A program made the position numbers and the translations under genes. 64,000 nt of DNA, taken from assembly GCF_025215095.1 (NCBI RefSeq), contig NZ_JALHAP010000078.1, forward strand, positions 186,001-250,000, in the 5' to 3' direction. This stretch comes from Dryocola boscaweniae (GTDB taxonomy: Bacteria; Pseudomonadota; Gammaproteobacteria; Enterobacterales; Enterobacteriaceae). Positions 49,968-58,692 of this stretch are shown piece by piece (the first letter of the stretch is position 1; every line of letters starts with the position of its first letter). Below the pieces are notes generated by a model. It worked only from the letters and a program-made list of their open reading frames with translations. It made no database searches and was not told where the DNA came from.

Positions 49968-52064
49968 TCATAGCCTAATCACCCGATGGGCTGAGGCGAT
50001 GGTGGAAGGACGATAGGCAACAAGAACTCGCGTCATACCGAGATTTGCAATGGCCTGATTGATTAGATGTTCATTTTCTTCATCCAGATGGCTGGTGGCC
50101 TCATCCATAAACAGAATACCGGGGCGGCTGTAGAGCGCACGAGCAATAAACAAACGCTGTTTTTGTCCGCCGGACAGGCCCTCACCTAACTCACCGACCA
50201 GCGTGTCATAACCCATTGGCAATGCTGAAATATCGTCATGGATATTGCTGAGCTTTGCGCATTCGATGAGCCAGTGTTCGTCAATCTCCTGACGGAAGCC
50301 TGAGATATTGCTGCGCAGCGAGCCGGACAACAATTTGTCATCCTGAAGAATGCTCGCAATGGCGCAGCGATAATTGTTTATACCTGCCTGATGAGCATCC
50401 CGACCGTCGACGATAATCCTGCCGCTCTCAGGTGCCGTCAGGCCACAAAGCAGCCTCATTAGCGTGCTTTTTCCGCATCCGGAAGGGCCGACAATCGCTA
50501 CGCTTTCACCGGCGTTAATAGATAAATCCAGCTCGTTTATCACCAACGGGGCGTATTTGTCATAGCGAAAAGTTAACTTCCTCGTTGTAAGACTCAGCGC
50601 CTTTCCCGCCGGGAAAAGCTTGCGGGCGGGTGTTGCAGGCTCTGTGGACGACAAGGCGATGTCCGCTACCCGTTCATTGTGTAAAGAAAGCATGCGCAGA
50701 TTCAGCAAAGTATCGGTGAAGGCAAGAGCGCGATCGGAAAACAGGGCGCGGAAAGTTCCAAAGGCTATCCAGGCTCCCAGCGTCATCTGATTGTCTAAAA
50801 CGCGCGTGACGCCAAGCCAGAGGATTATAATGTACTCGCAGGTGCCAATCAGTGTCCCCAGCAGGGTAAAAGTCATGTCAAACTTTGCCAGCATGATGGA
50901 GGAGTTGGTCGTGTTGACGTTCAAATTCATCATATTGCGGCATCGTTTCTCTTCCAGCCCCTGAGAACGAACAGTGGCAATACTAAATAGCGTCTCGGTC
51001 AGATACGAATTTGCGCTGGCATCTTTGACTAACAGCTCTTCCGACATTTGCCGGTAAACCGGCCACGTCATTAAGCGGATAAGAATATAAATCAGCGTAA
51101 AGGCTACGGCGATGAAGCTTAAGGTGCCGCCATAAAAAAATAAAAGCGCCAGCGAGCCGCTGACGATAAGAAAACTCACTATCCCGCCGGTAATTTCGGT
51201 AATAAAGGTGTCGCGAATGGTATCGATGGAAAAATAACGTGACTGGATGTCGCCAAGCTTGCGTTTTTCAAACCAGGCTAACGGCAGGCCCACCAGATGG
51301 CGAAAAAGTCCGTCTTTCCACTGCAAATCCGTTGTGGCATTGATAGTGATAATCGCCCAGTGGCGCCATAAGCTGATGCCGGTTTGCAGCAGGGTCATCA
51401 GCATCAGTCCAAGACAGATAACCGTCAGCAGGCTGCGATCGTTTTCAGGTATCACATGGTCCATGATGAGCTGGGTGCCAATGGGAAGCAGCAGACTAAT
51501 AAACTCAATCATCAGAGACAGGAGAAAAAGCTTGCTCAGTACGCTTTTTAACCTGCTGATATTACGTAACAGATCGAGCGTTTTCATCTTTGGCTTCTCA
51601 ACCCTGCGGGTAAATTCCACGCCGGGCCACAGCTCAAAGGCAACGCCGGTAAAAGATTTTGAAAACGCCTCGGGCTTCATAACCTTTAGCCCGGCGGCGG
51701 GATCGTGCAGGGTAATTTTATTGCCTTTAACCCGGGTGAGTACCACAAAATGGTTGAATTCCCAGTGCAGGATGCACGGCAGCGAAAGCTTATGCAGCTC
51801 GTCGGGTTCAACAAAAAGCGCTCTGGAAGCCATTCCCAGCTCCCCGGAAATTTGCGCAAGCGTATCAAGCGTGCAGCCATGTAGAGAAATACCGTGTTCC
51901 TGGCGCAGGGACAGGATATTTGTCTGTTTGCCATGCCATGAGGCTACCATCGCCAGACAGGCCAGCCCGCATTCGCTCGACTCGCTTTGCAATATCACCG
52001 GCACTTTTCGGCGCAGCCTTAGATTCAGCCCCTGAATGCCTGAAAAAGGAGGTTTATTTTCCAT
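49968..52064 (-). CDS. Microcin-type C39-peptidase ABC exporter (CvaB-like)
   Basis: 698 residues, the usual CvaB length. N-terminal C39 peptidase with Gln26, Cys32 (SSECGLACLAM), His105 (EFNHFVVL) and Asp121 (HDPAAG), which cleaves after a double-Gly leader; six membrane segments; ATPase with Walker A GPSGCGKS, signature LSGGQKQR and Walker B ILFMDEATSHLD. Exports and matures the operon's peptide through a presumably TolC-linked channel. Last gene of the operon, overlapping the adaptor gene by 11 bases. Confidence 0.9.
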   Translation of the reverse strand: MENKPPFSGIQGLNLRLRRKVPVILQSESSECGLACLAMVASWHGKQTNILSLRQEHGISLHGCTLDTLAQISGELGMASRALFVEPDELHKLSLPCILHWEFNHFVVLTRVKGNKITLHDPAAGLKVMKPEAFSKSFTGVAFELWPGVEFTRRVEKPKMKTLDLLRNISRLKSVLSKLFLLSLMIEFISLLLPIGTQLIMDHVIPENDRSLLTVICLGLMLMTLLQTGISLWRHWAIITINATTDLQWKDGLFRHLVGLPLAWFEKRKLGDIQSRYFSIDTIRDTFITEITGGIVSFLIVSGSLALLFFYGGTLSFIAVAFTLIYILIRLMTWPVYRQMSEELLVKDASANSYLTETLFSIATVRSQGLEEKRCRNMMNLNVNTTNSSIMLAKFDMTFTLLGTLIGTCEYIIILWLGVTRVLDNQMTLGAWIAFGTFRALFSDRALAFTDTLLNLRMLSLHNERVADIALSSTEPATPARKLFPAGKALSLTTRKLTFRYDKYAPLVINELDLSINAGESVAIVGPSGCGKSTLMRLLCGLTAPESGRIIVDGRDAHQAGINNYRCAIASILQDDKLLSGSLRSNISGFRQEIDEHWLIECAKLSNIHDDISALPMGYDTLVGELGEGLSGGQKQRLFIARALYSRPGILFMDEATSHLDEENEHLINQAIANLGMTRVLVAYRPSTIASAHRVIRL

Positions 52065-53337
52065 CTACTGGCCCTGAAGTATCGTTTTTGATGCGCGAAA
52101 GCGGAGAAAGCACCCATTCGATAAGGCTTCTCTTTTCCAGAAATAAAACGCCGCTCGCGCGCATCCCGTTTTGCGGCAGAAAAGTCTTATCGCGATAATG
52201 AAAAAGCGTGTTTTGCGGTTTTACGATGAGCTTGAACCAGGTCTCAGAGGGATCGGCCATTTTTTCTTTGGCGGAAGGCCAGGTCGCCATTTCCTGTACC
52301 GGCACAGGAAGTTCGGAGATTGACTGGATGGTGCTAAAAAACTGGCCAAACTTTTCAGCAGGAAAGGCCGCGTAGCGAACGTTCACGGTATCCCCCGGCG
52401 CAATATAAGGAACGGCATAGGCGGGAACCCAGAGCACTAACGTGTAGTGGCTGACATTTCCCGGGATGATTTGCGCCAGGCAGTCGCCGTTCCTGATAGT
52501 TTGGCCAACAATAACGCCCGTTGTTTCAATTTTGCCCTCCACGGGCGAGGTAACAACCACTGTGCCATCAGCTTCGGCACTCGCCCGCTGGCTTAATAAT
52601 TCGCCTCTTTGAATTTCAAGCTCAAAAAGCTGGTTATCAAAGTCTGTTGCCTGCGTTTGCAACGTGCTGGTCAGCAGCATGTTTTGCAGCGTATTTTGCT
52701 CATGCTGAGTGCTGATGTTTAACAGGTTAATTTGCTGCTGATGATGAAGTGAGACCTGGTTCGTCAGCTGATCTTTGGTTATCAACCCTCTTCGCAGGTG
52801 GCTTTGGTAGCTTTCCATATTCTGCCGGGTGTTTTTGAGTCCGGCGCGGGCGCTGGCTAATATTTTTTGCGAATGCTCCAGCGCGGATTCATAGCTCGCT
52901 TTTTGTTTCCTCAACGTTGCGAGAGCGATCGCCTTATTTTGTTTCACGCGTAAAATGATGCTGTCTAGTGCTGCAATCCGTTTTTGAATATTTTCTTTTT
53001 GGATAGTACTAAACGCACCCGTGGCGATAGTGCGATCGATATTGATTTCATAAAGCGGTGTGCCCTTTTTGACGACCTCTCCGGGTAGAACAAAACTGCG
53101 TTCAATAATGCCCTGCCAGCTGGAATATAACGTGACGGCGCGTGGCGCTGAAACCAGTTCACCGCTAACCACCACCCGGCGATGCCAGGAGCCAAAAATA
53201 AGAAACGCCACCAGCAGGGCGAAAAAGGTAAAAGTAATAATGGCAAGCAGCCAAGCGGGAAACCCGCTGCGCATAACGGCTTTACCGTGCCATGACGTTA
53301 TGCGATGTTCTAACGCTTCTTTTCTGAATGTCATCAT
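52054..53337 (-). CDS. HlyD/CvaA-family periplasmic adaptor
   Basis: 427 residues: one N-terminal membrane segment (AWLLAIITFTFFALLVAFLIF), long coiled-coil hairpin (about residues 110-240), lipoyl/beta-barrel halves (VTSPVEGKIETTGV). Couples the ABC exporter to an outer-membrane TolC-type channel. Overlaps the next upstream gene by four bases and the exporter by 11, so translation is coupled. Confidence 0.88.
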   Translation of the reverse strand: MMTFRKEALEHRITSWHGKAVMRSGFPAWLLAIITFTFFALLVAFLIFGSWHRRVVVSGELVSAPRAVTLYSSWQGIIERSFVLPGEVVKKGTPLYEINIDRTIATGAFSTIQKENIQKRIAALDSIILRVKQNKAIALATLRKQKASYESALEHSQKILASARAGLKNTRQNMESYQSHLRRGLITKDQLTNQVSLHHQQQINLLNISTQHEQNTLQNMLLTSTLQTQATDFDNQLFELEIQRGELLSQRASAEADGTVVVTSPVEGKIETTGVIVGQTIRNGDCLAQIIPGNVSHYTLVLWVPAYAVPYIAPGDTVNVRYAAFPAEKFGQFFSTIQSISELPVPVQEMATWPSAKEKMADPSETWFKLIVKPQNTLFHYRDKTFLPQNGMRASGVLFLEKRSLIEWVLSPLSRIKNDTSGPVDGK

Positions 53338-54383
53338 GGGGCGGGGTCACTCTTGGTTTCATTTTTTTCCATATATAATGCCAATTCATCCAATACATTC
53401 TGAAAACTGTCGATGTTTAATTTCTCTGTCAGATATTCATCTGTATGTAAGGATTCGATTCCCCGTAAAAGATTGGCGCTTTCCTGAACTGCTGTCAGGA
53501 ACAGATTTTGAGCTCTCAGGTAATTAGTTAACAGATAAAGCAGGCAGGTGTCTTTATCTTTATAGTATTCATAAAGCGCTTTAGCCTGCTGCCAGGCCTG
53601 CTGGAAGTTACGTTTCTCTAGCAAAGAAATAATTAACTTTGATTTAATATTATATGCATAAACTTCCCAGTCATCATCATAAGGCAAAGGAAGTGCCCCA
53701 AAATGCTGTAGAATTTTCTCATGTTCAGGATCTTCGGGCTTTAAGTAACGTAAAGAAAAATATTTCCACCTTAAACCATCAGGTTCTAATATGATTTGCT
53801 CGTCGAGTAACTTTTTGTTCCTCGTATGTTTACTTTTTTCTTCATAAGCGTTGTTAACGTATCCATAATGAAGGATTTTAATAATTGGTAGGAAAATAAT
53901 TTTGCTGGCTTCTTCATCGAGATATTCATGCACCTTGCCATGATAGCGCAGTGAGGGACGTTTTCTGAATATTCTCGCATTATTGATAAGTTGGCTACCG
54001 TTGAGATTATCAATTAGTGGTGCGTAGAGTGCGTCTCTGTCTTCCTGGATAATTTTTTGTATTGTATCGCGAAAAATGGTTCTTGTTTCCTCTGCGATGT
54101 ATTCATCCGCATCTATCACCAGACACCATGTGCAACTGGCCAAAGAAATGGCATAGTTGCGCATTTCTGAAAAATCGTTATTCCAGGGACGAGAATAAAG
54201 TTTAGCCCTGCTCGGATGCTGTGATATTAATTTAATTGTATTATCAGTAGAGCCGGTATCAACGATGATTATTTCATCAACCAGATCCTTTAGGGAATCG
54301 AGAGTAGATGTAATAGTTTTTTCCTCATTGAAACAAATGATTACTGCACTGATTCTGTTGTTCTCGAAAGTCATTTCATCCAT
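53334..54383 (-). CDS. Family 2 glycosyltransferase resembling peptide S/O-glycosyltransferase SunS
   Basis: 349 residues. GT2 domain first: VIICFNEEKTITSTL, VDTGSTDNT, and a metal-binding IDADE (Asp91, Asp93). The order YHGKVHE (147-153), LHYGY (171-175), TRN (187-189), LEPDGLRW (199-206) and a helical TPR-like tail is the same as I recall for Bacillus SunS, which glycosylates the bacteriocin sublancin. By analogy it adds the first sugar to Ser, Thr or Cys of the precursor. AT-rich compared with flanking genes. Confidence 0.75.
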   Translation of the reverse strand: MDEMTFENNRISAVIICFNEEKTITSTLDSLKDLVDEIIIVDTGSTDNTIKLISQHPSRAKLYSRPWNNDFSEMRNYAISLASCTWCLVIDADEYIAEETRTIFRDTIQKIIQEDRDALYAPLIDNLNGSQLINNARIFRKRPSLRYHGKVHEYLDEEASKIIFLPIIKILHYGYVNNAYEEKSKHTRNKKLLDEQIILEPDGLRWKYFSLRYLKPEDPEHEKILQHFGALPLPYDDDWEVYAYNIKSKLIISLLEKRNFQQAWQQAKALYEYYKDKDTCLLYLLTNYLRAQNLFLTAVQESANLLRGIESLHTDEYLTEKLNIDSFQNVLDELALYMEKNETKSDPAP

Positions 54384-55735
54384 GTTGACACTAAACCTTC
54401 TGGTGTATGGAGCGTATGGCCGAAAAAAGCGATGCCGTAGAGATCGTTTTGCATAAAGATAGACAGAAAGTAGGGTGGGATATCTTCGTTAAGTTTAAGA
54501 AGTTGATAGCCCAATCCTAATAATACTTCGACAATGACGCCTGGACCGGTTAAAGCCAAAGTTACTTCTCCAGTGCTGGCAATGGCTTCATAACGATAGG
54601 TTAATAAACGAGCCAGATAATGATGAGTAGTGTGTGCACGGATACAGGTAAAAATGGCATTGTTTTTTTCCAGAAAACGGTAGCGCTTTTTTATTGTACG
54701 TAACACTATAGATAAGGTTTTGGAGTGTGGAAATGCACCGATGACATTATTAAAATAAACACCAGAAAGCGAAGGGACTGCGCTTTGCAAAATTAAATTT
54801 TTATAGCAGAGTACTTTTCCCAACGCGGGTAAATCTGTAATGCTGAGTTTTTTTACATCTTCCCTGATGCTACAATTAATTATGTGTCTTATAGGCAAAG
54901 GAATATCAGATGGCTTATTGAGATAGGTGCTGATATTAATTTCACATTCGTGGCCTGGACTTAATTTTTGCAGGGTAGCTTCTGCCATTGCAGCCGTAAT
55001 ATATTCATTATGGCTGGTAATGTATTTTCTAAGAACCATTTTTGTTTTTGCGAAGCAAGAATCTATTGCAGGCAATGTGTCAACATCAATATAGATACCG
55101 CCGTAATGGTAAAGTATCAGCAGTCTGGCAATATCGCTGGCACAGGCAAAGTTACCTCGGATAATAATCTCATAGTAATAGTACTTCTTTAGCTCGGCAA
55201 ATTTTTCTGAAAATACATGTGAGATGCTTTTTAGATTTATCCGATCGGTAAGTTTAGCTAATATAGTAGATGCAGTCTGCGAATATTGCGGCAGTTCAAC
55301 ATTTATACTTTCTAAAAATTGCATAGCCAGCACATTAAAAGTATGGTTTTTATCTAGTCTGGGATAAATATAGTGAAATGCTTCGTTTTGCAGAGTAATG
55401 AGTTTTTGGTTCGAATCTTGCGGTGCTACTACTTTTGCATGTTGCGCAAGTAATATATGAAAACGATGACAAAGCATGCAATCTTCATCGAGCCAAAGAT
55501 TAATTATTTTGTCATTGTTTACTTGTTGCCAAATATTAATATATTCTAAATTCAAAGCTTGTAAGTCGCCAATCCAGACAAAGTGAAGAATGTCTGGCAG
55601 AGTCTTTTTTAAAGACATCAGCGTTTGAATAACCTCTGGTTCTCCATTATAAGACGATTCTATATCACTGTCTTTTGCCTGGTTTTGCCAGGCCTCTTTC
55701 AACATATGTCGTAAAAGCGATAATGGACTTTTCAT
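54371..55735 (-). CDS. TcdA/TcdB-type (Gly_transf_sug) glycosyltransferase
   Basis: 454 residues. N-terminal LPDILHFVWIGDLQ and the FACASDIARLLILYHYGGIY block leading to the DxD metal site at Asp217/Asp219 (YIDVDTLP) are the marks of the sugar-binding DXD superfamily that includes clostridial toxin glucosyltransferases. Cytoplasmic. In this operon it probably extends or adds a second sugar on the peptide. A toxin role is less likely as there is no delivery domain. It overlaps the GT2 gene by 13 bases. Confidence 0.75.
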   Translation of the reverse strand: MKSPLSLLRHMLKEAWQNQAKDSDIESSYNGEPEVIQTLMSLKKTLPDILHFVWIGDLQALNLEYINIWQQVNNDKIINLWLDEDCMLCHRFHILLAQHAKVVAPQDSNQKLITLQNEAFHYIYPRLDKNHTFNVLAMQFLESINVELPQYSQTASTILAKLTDRINLKSISHVFSEKFAELKKYYYYEIIIRGNFACASDIARLLILYHYGGIYIDVDTLPAIDSCFAKTKMVLRKYITSHNEYITAAMAEATLQKLSPGHECEINISTYLNKPSDIPLPIRHIINCSIREDVKKLSITDLPALGKVLCYKNLILQSAVPSLSGVYFNNVIGAFPHSKTLSIVLRTIKKRYRFLEKNNAIFTCIRAHTTHHYLARLLTYRYEAIASTGEVTLALTGPGVIVEVLLGLGYQLLKLNEDIPPYFLSIFMQNDLYGIAFFGHTLHTPEGLVSTWMK

Positions 55736-55986
55736 GAAAAATAGATCGCGCTGAAAATGGCTGCTGGTATACAGTAATCTTTGGTATATTCTTCTAGCGC
55801 GGCGGTATTGGCCTTAAAATGTTCCAGCATAATATCTATTGCTGCTGCTTCGTCCTGTGCTTTTGTTTCAAAAGGCATTTTTTGGAAACCTTCAGATTTT
55901 AATTGCTCTTTAAGCGCAGCAGATAGATCTTTTTTTTCATAGACGTTAACGGCGATATCGTTTGAATAGAAGATATAATTTTTCAT
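55732..55986 (-). CDS. 84-residue operon protein of unknown function
   Basis: ATG at 55986 with GGAA upstream. Begins MKNYIFYSNDIAVNVYEKKD, then a charged helical middle, and a hydrophobic C-terminus (CIPAAIFSAIYFS). No family recognised. It starts 65 bases after the precursor stop and overlaps the TcdA-like gene by four bases. Being small and next to the precursor, it could be the immunity protein or a maturation partner; neither is shown. Confidence 0.65.
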   Translation of the reverse strand: MKNYIFYSNDIAVNVYEKKDLSAALKEQLKSEGFQKMPFETKAQDEAAAIDIMLEHFKANTAALEEYTKDYCIPAAIFSAIYFS

Positions 55987-56051
55987 AATAGATTCCTTTT
56001 CATTGTTAAACCGAACAGGATAATTCCTGTCCGGTGAGACTAAAGAAAAAA

Positions 56052-56330
56052 TTAACGATTAGAACCTACTTCTCTTCTTCCGCCGGTACAGCCACGAGAA
56101 CCAGCGCTTGATGTGCCTGGGTTATTTGAGAAGTAACCTCCAGCCAGCACTCCACTTCCTGGTTTACCTTTGCTGTTAGTAATCTGCGGAGCTCGGTTTC
56201 CCGCGTTTCCGCCCGCAGAACCAGAACCACCTGAAGAACAGTTCCCTGACGAGCTTGACGGGCCGCGGCCACACTGATCTGCAAAACCGCCAGCGATAGT
56301 ATGGTACTGACTTGTTGATATCTCTTTCAT
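56052..56330 (-). CDS. Double-glycine-leader, Gly/Ser-rich microcin (glycocin-like) precursor
   Basis: 92 residues. Leader MKEISTSQYHTIAGG (15 residues) ends in Gly-Gly, the C39-peptidase cut site, and looks like microcin leaders. The predicted 77-residue mature peptide has 20 Gly, 15 Ser, 3 Thr, three Cys (20, 31, 81) and a net charge of about +6, so it offers many glycosylation sites. AAGGAGAG lies eight bases upstream. First gene of the operon that carries two glycosyltransferases and a CvaAB-like exporter. Confidence 0.82.
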   Translation of the reverse strand: MKEISTSQYHTIAGGFADQCGRGPSSSSGNCSSGGSGSAGGNAGNRAPQITNSKGKPGSGVLAGGYFSNNPGTSSAGSRGCTGGRREVGSNR

Positions 56331-56411
56331 TCATCTCTCCTTAATTTAAGTAGGACTTCCTGACAGTGCCGTATTTGATGAAAAATCAAACACAGGTCGA
56401 ATTTACTGGAA

Positions 56412-56417
56412 ATTATA
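56412..56417 (-). promoter_or_regulatory. Candidate -10 of the microcin operon promoter
   Basis: Perfect TATAAT on the minus strand, 81 bases upstream of the precursor ATG. The -35 region 17 bases further is weak (TTTTCG), suggesting activator dependence. Direct repeats TCGAATTTAC at 56397-56406 and 56464-56473 flank it, and an inverted repeat TTTGAT/ATCAAA lies at 56373-56389. Confidence 0.35.
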
Positions 56418-56537
56418 GGAAACGGAAGAGGAGGCGAAAATAAAGTTAAATTTTGTGATTTAGTCGAATTTACAATGTAATATGAATGAAATAAGAAAAG
56501 GAAAGGTGTTGCCAGAGAGTTTACTGGAATGAGTTGT

Positions 56538-56564
56538 CGAAAAGTGCCTCGGAGTAAGGCACTC
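56538..56564 (-). terminator. Terminator of the mdt-bae operon
   Basis: AGTGCCT/AGGCACT-type stem followed on the minus strand by TTTTC, 13-35 bases after the baeR stop. It would separate the upstream mdtBCD-baeSR transcript from the microcin operon. Confidence 0.75.
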
Positions 56565-56576
56565 TTATAAAAAAAG

Positions 56577-57299
56577 TTACGCCATGCGACAGGCGTCCGC
56601 CTCCCAGCGATAGCCCACGCCATAAACGGCGCGAATAAATGACTGTTCTTCATCAAGCGCTTCGAGCTTGCGGCGCAGGTTTTTAATATGGCTGTCGATG
56701 GTTCTGTCCGTCACGACGCGATAATCGTCGTAAAGATGGTTCAGCAGCATTTCTCGGGAGAATACTTTTCCCGGCTCGTGTGAAAGCGTTTTTAGCAGGC
56801 GAAATTCAGCAGGCGTCAAATCCAGCAGCTTATCGCGCCAGCTTGCCTGGAAACGGCCTTCGTCGATGATAAGCGGGCTTTCTTCTCCCACGGGAATAGG
56901 CTCTTGTTGACGCTTGCAGCGGCGCAAAATTGTTTTTACGCGTGCGACAACTTCTCTTGGACTGTATGGCTTGCAGATATAGTCATCGGCACCGATTTCC
57001 AGCCCCAGCAGGCGGTCAATCTCTTCTATTTTTGCAGTCACCATAACGATGGGGACTTCAGAGAAACGACGAATTTCACGGCACAGCGTCAATCCGTCGG
57101 TGCCCGGCAGCATTAAATCCAGCAGGATTAAATTCGGTGGGGTCTGGCGGACGTACGGCAGAACCTGGTCGCCATGGGTAATCAGCGTAGGGGCGTAGCT
57201 CGCCGCTCGCATATAATCGATAAGCAACTGCCCCAGTTTCGGCTCATCTTCAACAATCAAAATGCGTGGAGCATTTTCATCAATCGGAAAATCGGTCAT
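56577..57299 (-). CDS. baeR: Response regulator BaeR
   Basis: 240 residues, OmpR/PhoB family: receiver with phospho-acceptor Asp61 (ILLDLMLPG) and Lys110-type switch residue in KPYSPRE, then a winged helix ([18 protein letters not shown]). With BaeS it answers envelope stress and activates mdtABCD, acrD and spy. Last gene of the operon, eight bases from baeS. Confidence 0.95.
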   Translation of the reverse strand: MTDFPIDENAPRILIVEDEPKLGQLLIDYMRAASYAPTLITHGDQVLPYVRQTPPNLILLDLMLPGTDGLTLCREIRRFSEVPIVMVTAKIEEIDRLLGLEIGADDYICKPYSPREVVARVKTILRRCKRQQEPIPVGEESPLIIDEGRFQASWRDKLLDLTPAEFRLLKTLSHEPGKVFSREMLLNHLYDDYRVVTDRTIDSHIKNLRRKLEALDEEQSFIRAVYGVGYRWEADACRMA

Positions 57300-57306
57300 A
57301 CGTTTC

Positions 57307-58692
57307 TCATTGATTCTGGATCAAGGGTAACTCTACTGTAATGCTAACGCCCCCGAAAGGCGAATGACCCGCCTTCAGAGTACCGCCGTGCGCGGCAACA
57401 ATATTCTTGCAGATTGACAACCCGAGCCCGGAGCCGCCGCTTGCGCGGTTTCGCGATCCTTCCGTGCGGTAAAAGCGCTCGAACAGCCGGTTTAGCTGGT
57501 CGTCGTTCACGCCAGGCGCGCTGTCGGCGAAGGTCATGATGAAACGCTGCTGGTTCACCTCACCGGAAATCAGCAGTTGTCCACCTTCATCGGTATAGCG
57601 CAGGCTGTTTTCCAGCAGGTTATTAAAGAGCTGCATCAGCCGGTCACTGTCGCCAAAGATGGTGACGTGATCGGGCAAAGCGAGGCGAATCGAGAGCCCG
57701 CGGGAGTCAAAGCGCTGACGAAATGCGCCCGCCGCCACTTCCAGCAGGGTAATGATATCGAGAGATTTTTTCTGATAGGCCAGCGCGCCTTCATCGGAGA
57801 GCGAAAGCTGGTGCAAATCGTCCACAAGCTTAGTAAGCGTGGCGACTTCCATCTGCAATGAAGCCACCGATTCCGGGGTGAATTGACGCACGCCGTCCTG
57901 AATCGCTTCCAGTTCACCACGCAAAATCGCCAGCGGAGTGCGCAGTTCGTGGGAGATATCGGCCATATAGGCGCGGCGCATGTTGTGGTTTTTTTCGAGC
58001 GTGCTCGCAAGCTGATTAAAATCTTGCGCCAGTTTGCCCAGTTCATCCTGGCTGGTGGAATCGACGCGCGTGGTGAAATCGCCCGCGGCCAGCCTGTGCG
58101 TCCCCTCAACCAGCCGTTTGACCGGCGCAAGAAGACCGCGTGCCAGTAAAAAAGTCGCCGCTGCGGCCAGCAGGGTTGAGAGCGCGACGATAATCCAACT
58201 GGTGCGCCGCTGTTGACGGTCAAAATTGATATCGGTATTGCGCGTCAGACGTTCAACGGGGGAGGCGATAACCCAGCCTACATCGCGCCCGTTTACGTTA
58301 ATGGCGCGACGGGTCCCGTCTGACGGCACCGGCCCGCGTGGGCCAACCAGCGCTTTGTAATCCTGATCCACAACCCAGAACTGCGTGCGCCAGCCGTGCG
58401 GCGGCATGTTCGGGTTTCGCCCGTCCTCATCATGTTCAAACGATTTGAGGATCTGGAACATAAAGCGGTCGTTATGGCGTAAAAACTGCCAGTTTCCATG
58501 CAGCGCGTATTGTTCGCCCAGCGCATCTCCCAGCAATTCAAGACGCTGTTCGTTGCCGTGTTTGATGTAGTCAATAAACCCGCGTTCGAAACTCAGCCGC
58601 ACGCCCCAGTGCATAATCGCCAGCACCAGCAGGCAGGTGGAGAAGATGGCGAGAAACAGCTTGCCGGTAATGCCTGGCCGCCAGAGTTTCAT
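57307..58692 (-). CDS. baeS: Envelope-stress sensor histidine kinase BaeS
   Basis: 461 residues: membrane segment at about 13-30, periplasmic sensor to about 165, second segment about 166-186, HAMP, dimerisation helix with phospho-His248 ([10 protein letters not shown]), and ATPase with N, G1 and G2 boxes ([19 protein letters not shown]). Phosphorylates BaeR. Shares its ATG base with the mdtD stop. Confidence 0.95.
   Translation of the reverse strand: MKLWRPGITGKLFLAIFSTCLLVLAIMHWGVRLSFERGFIDYIKHGNEQRLELLGDALGEQYALHGNWQFLRHNDRFMFQILKSFEHDEDGRNPNMPPHGWRTQFWVVDQDYKALVGPRGPVPSDGTRRAINVNGRDVGWVIASPVERLTRNTDINFDRQQRRTSWIIVALSTLLAAAATFLLARGLLAPVKRLVEGTHRLAAGDFTTRVDSTSQDELGKLAQDFNQLASTLEKNHNMRRAYMADISHELRTPLAILRGELEAIQDGVRQFTPESVASLQMEVATLTKLVDDLHQLSLSDEGALAYQKKSLDIITLLEVAAGAFRQRFDSRGLSIRLALPDHVTIFGDSDRLMQLFNNLLENSLRYTDEGGQLLISGEVNQQRFIMTFADSAPGVNDDQLNRLFERFYRTEGSRNRASGGSGLGLSICKNIVAAHGGTLKAGHSPFGGVSITVELPLIQNQ

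Noticed and set aside
56066..56284. 72-codon frame overlapping the microcin precursor on the same strand
   Set aside because: Low-complexity shadow of the Gly/Ser-rich gene in another frame; no ribosome site and no leader.
52054..56330. Siderophore microcin (class IIb) explanation for the Ser/Gly-rich peptide
   Set aside because: No IroB/MceC, MceI or MceJ homologues in the operon; the glycosyltransferases are of other families.
56327..56656. 109-codon minus-strand frame across the baeR 3' end and intergenic region
   Set aside because: It overlaps baeR in another frame, crosses the operon terminator and has no family character.
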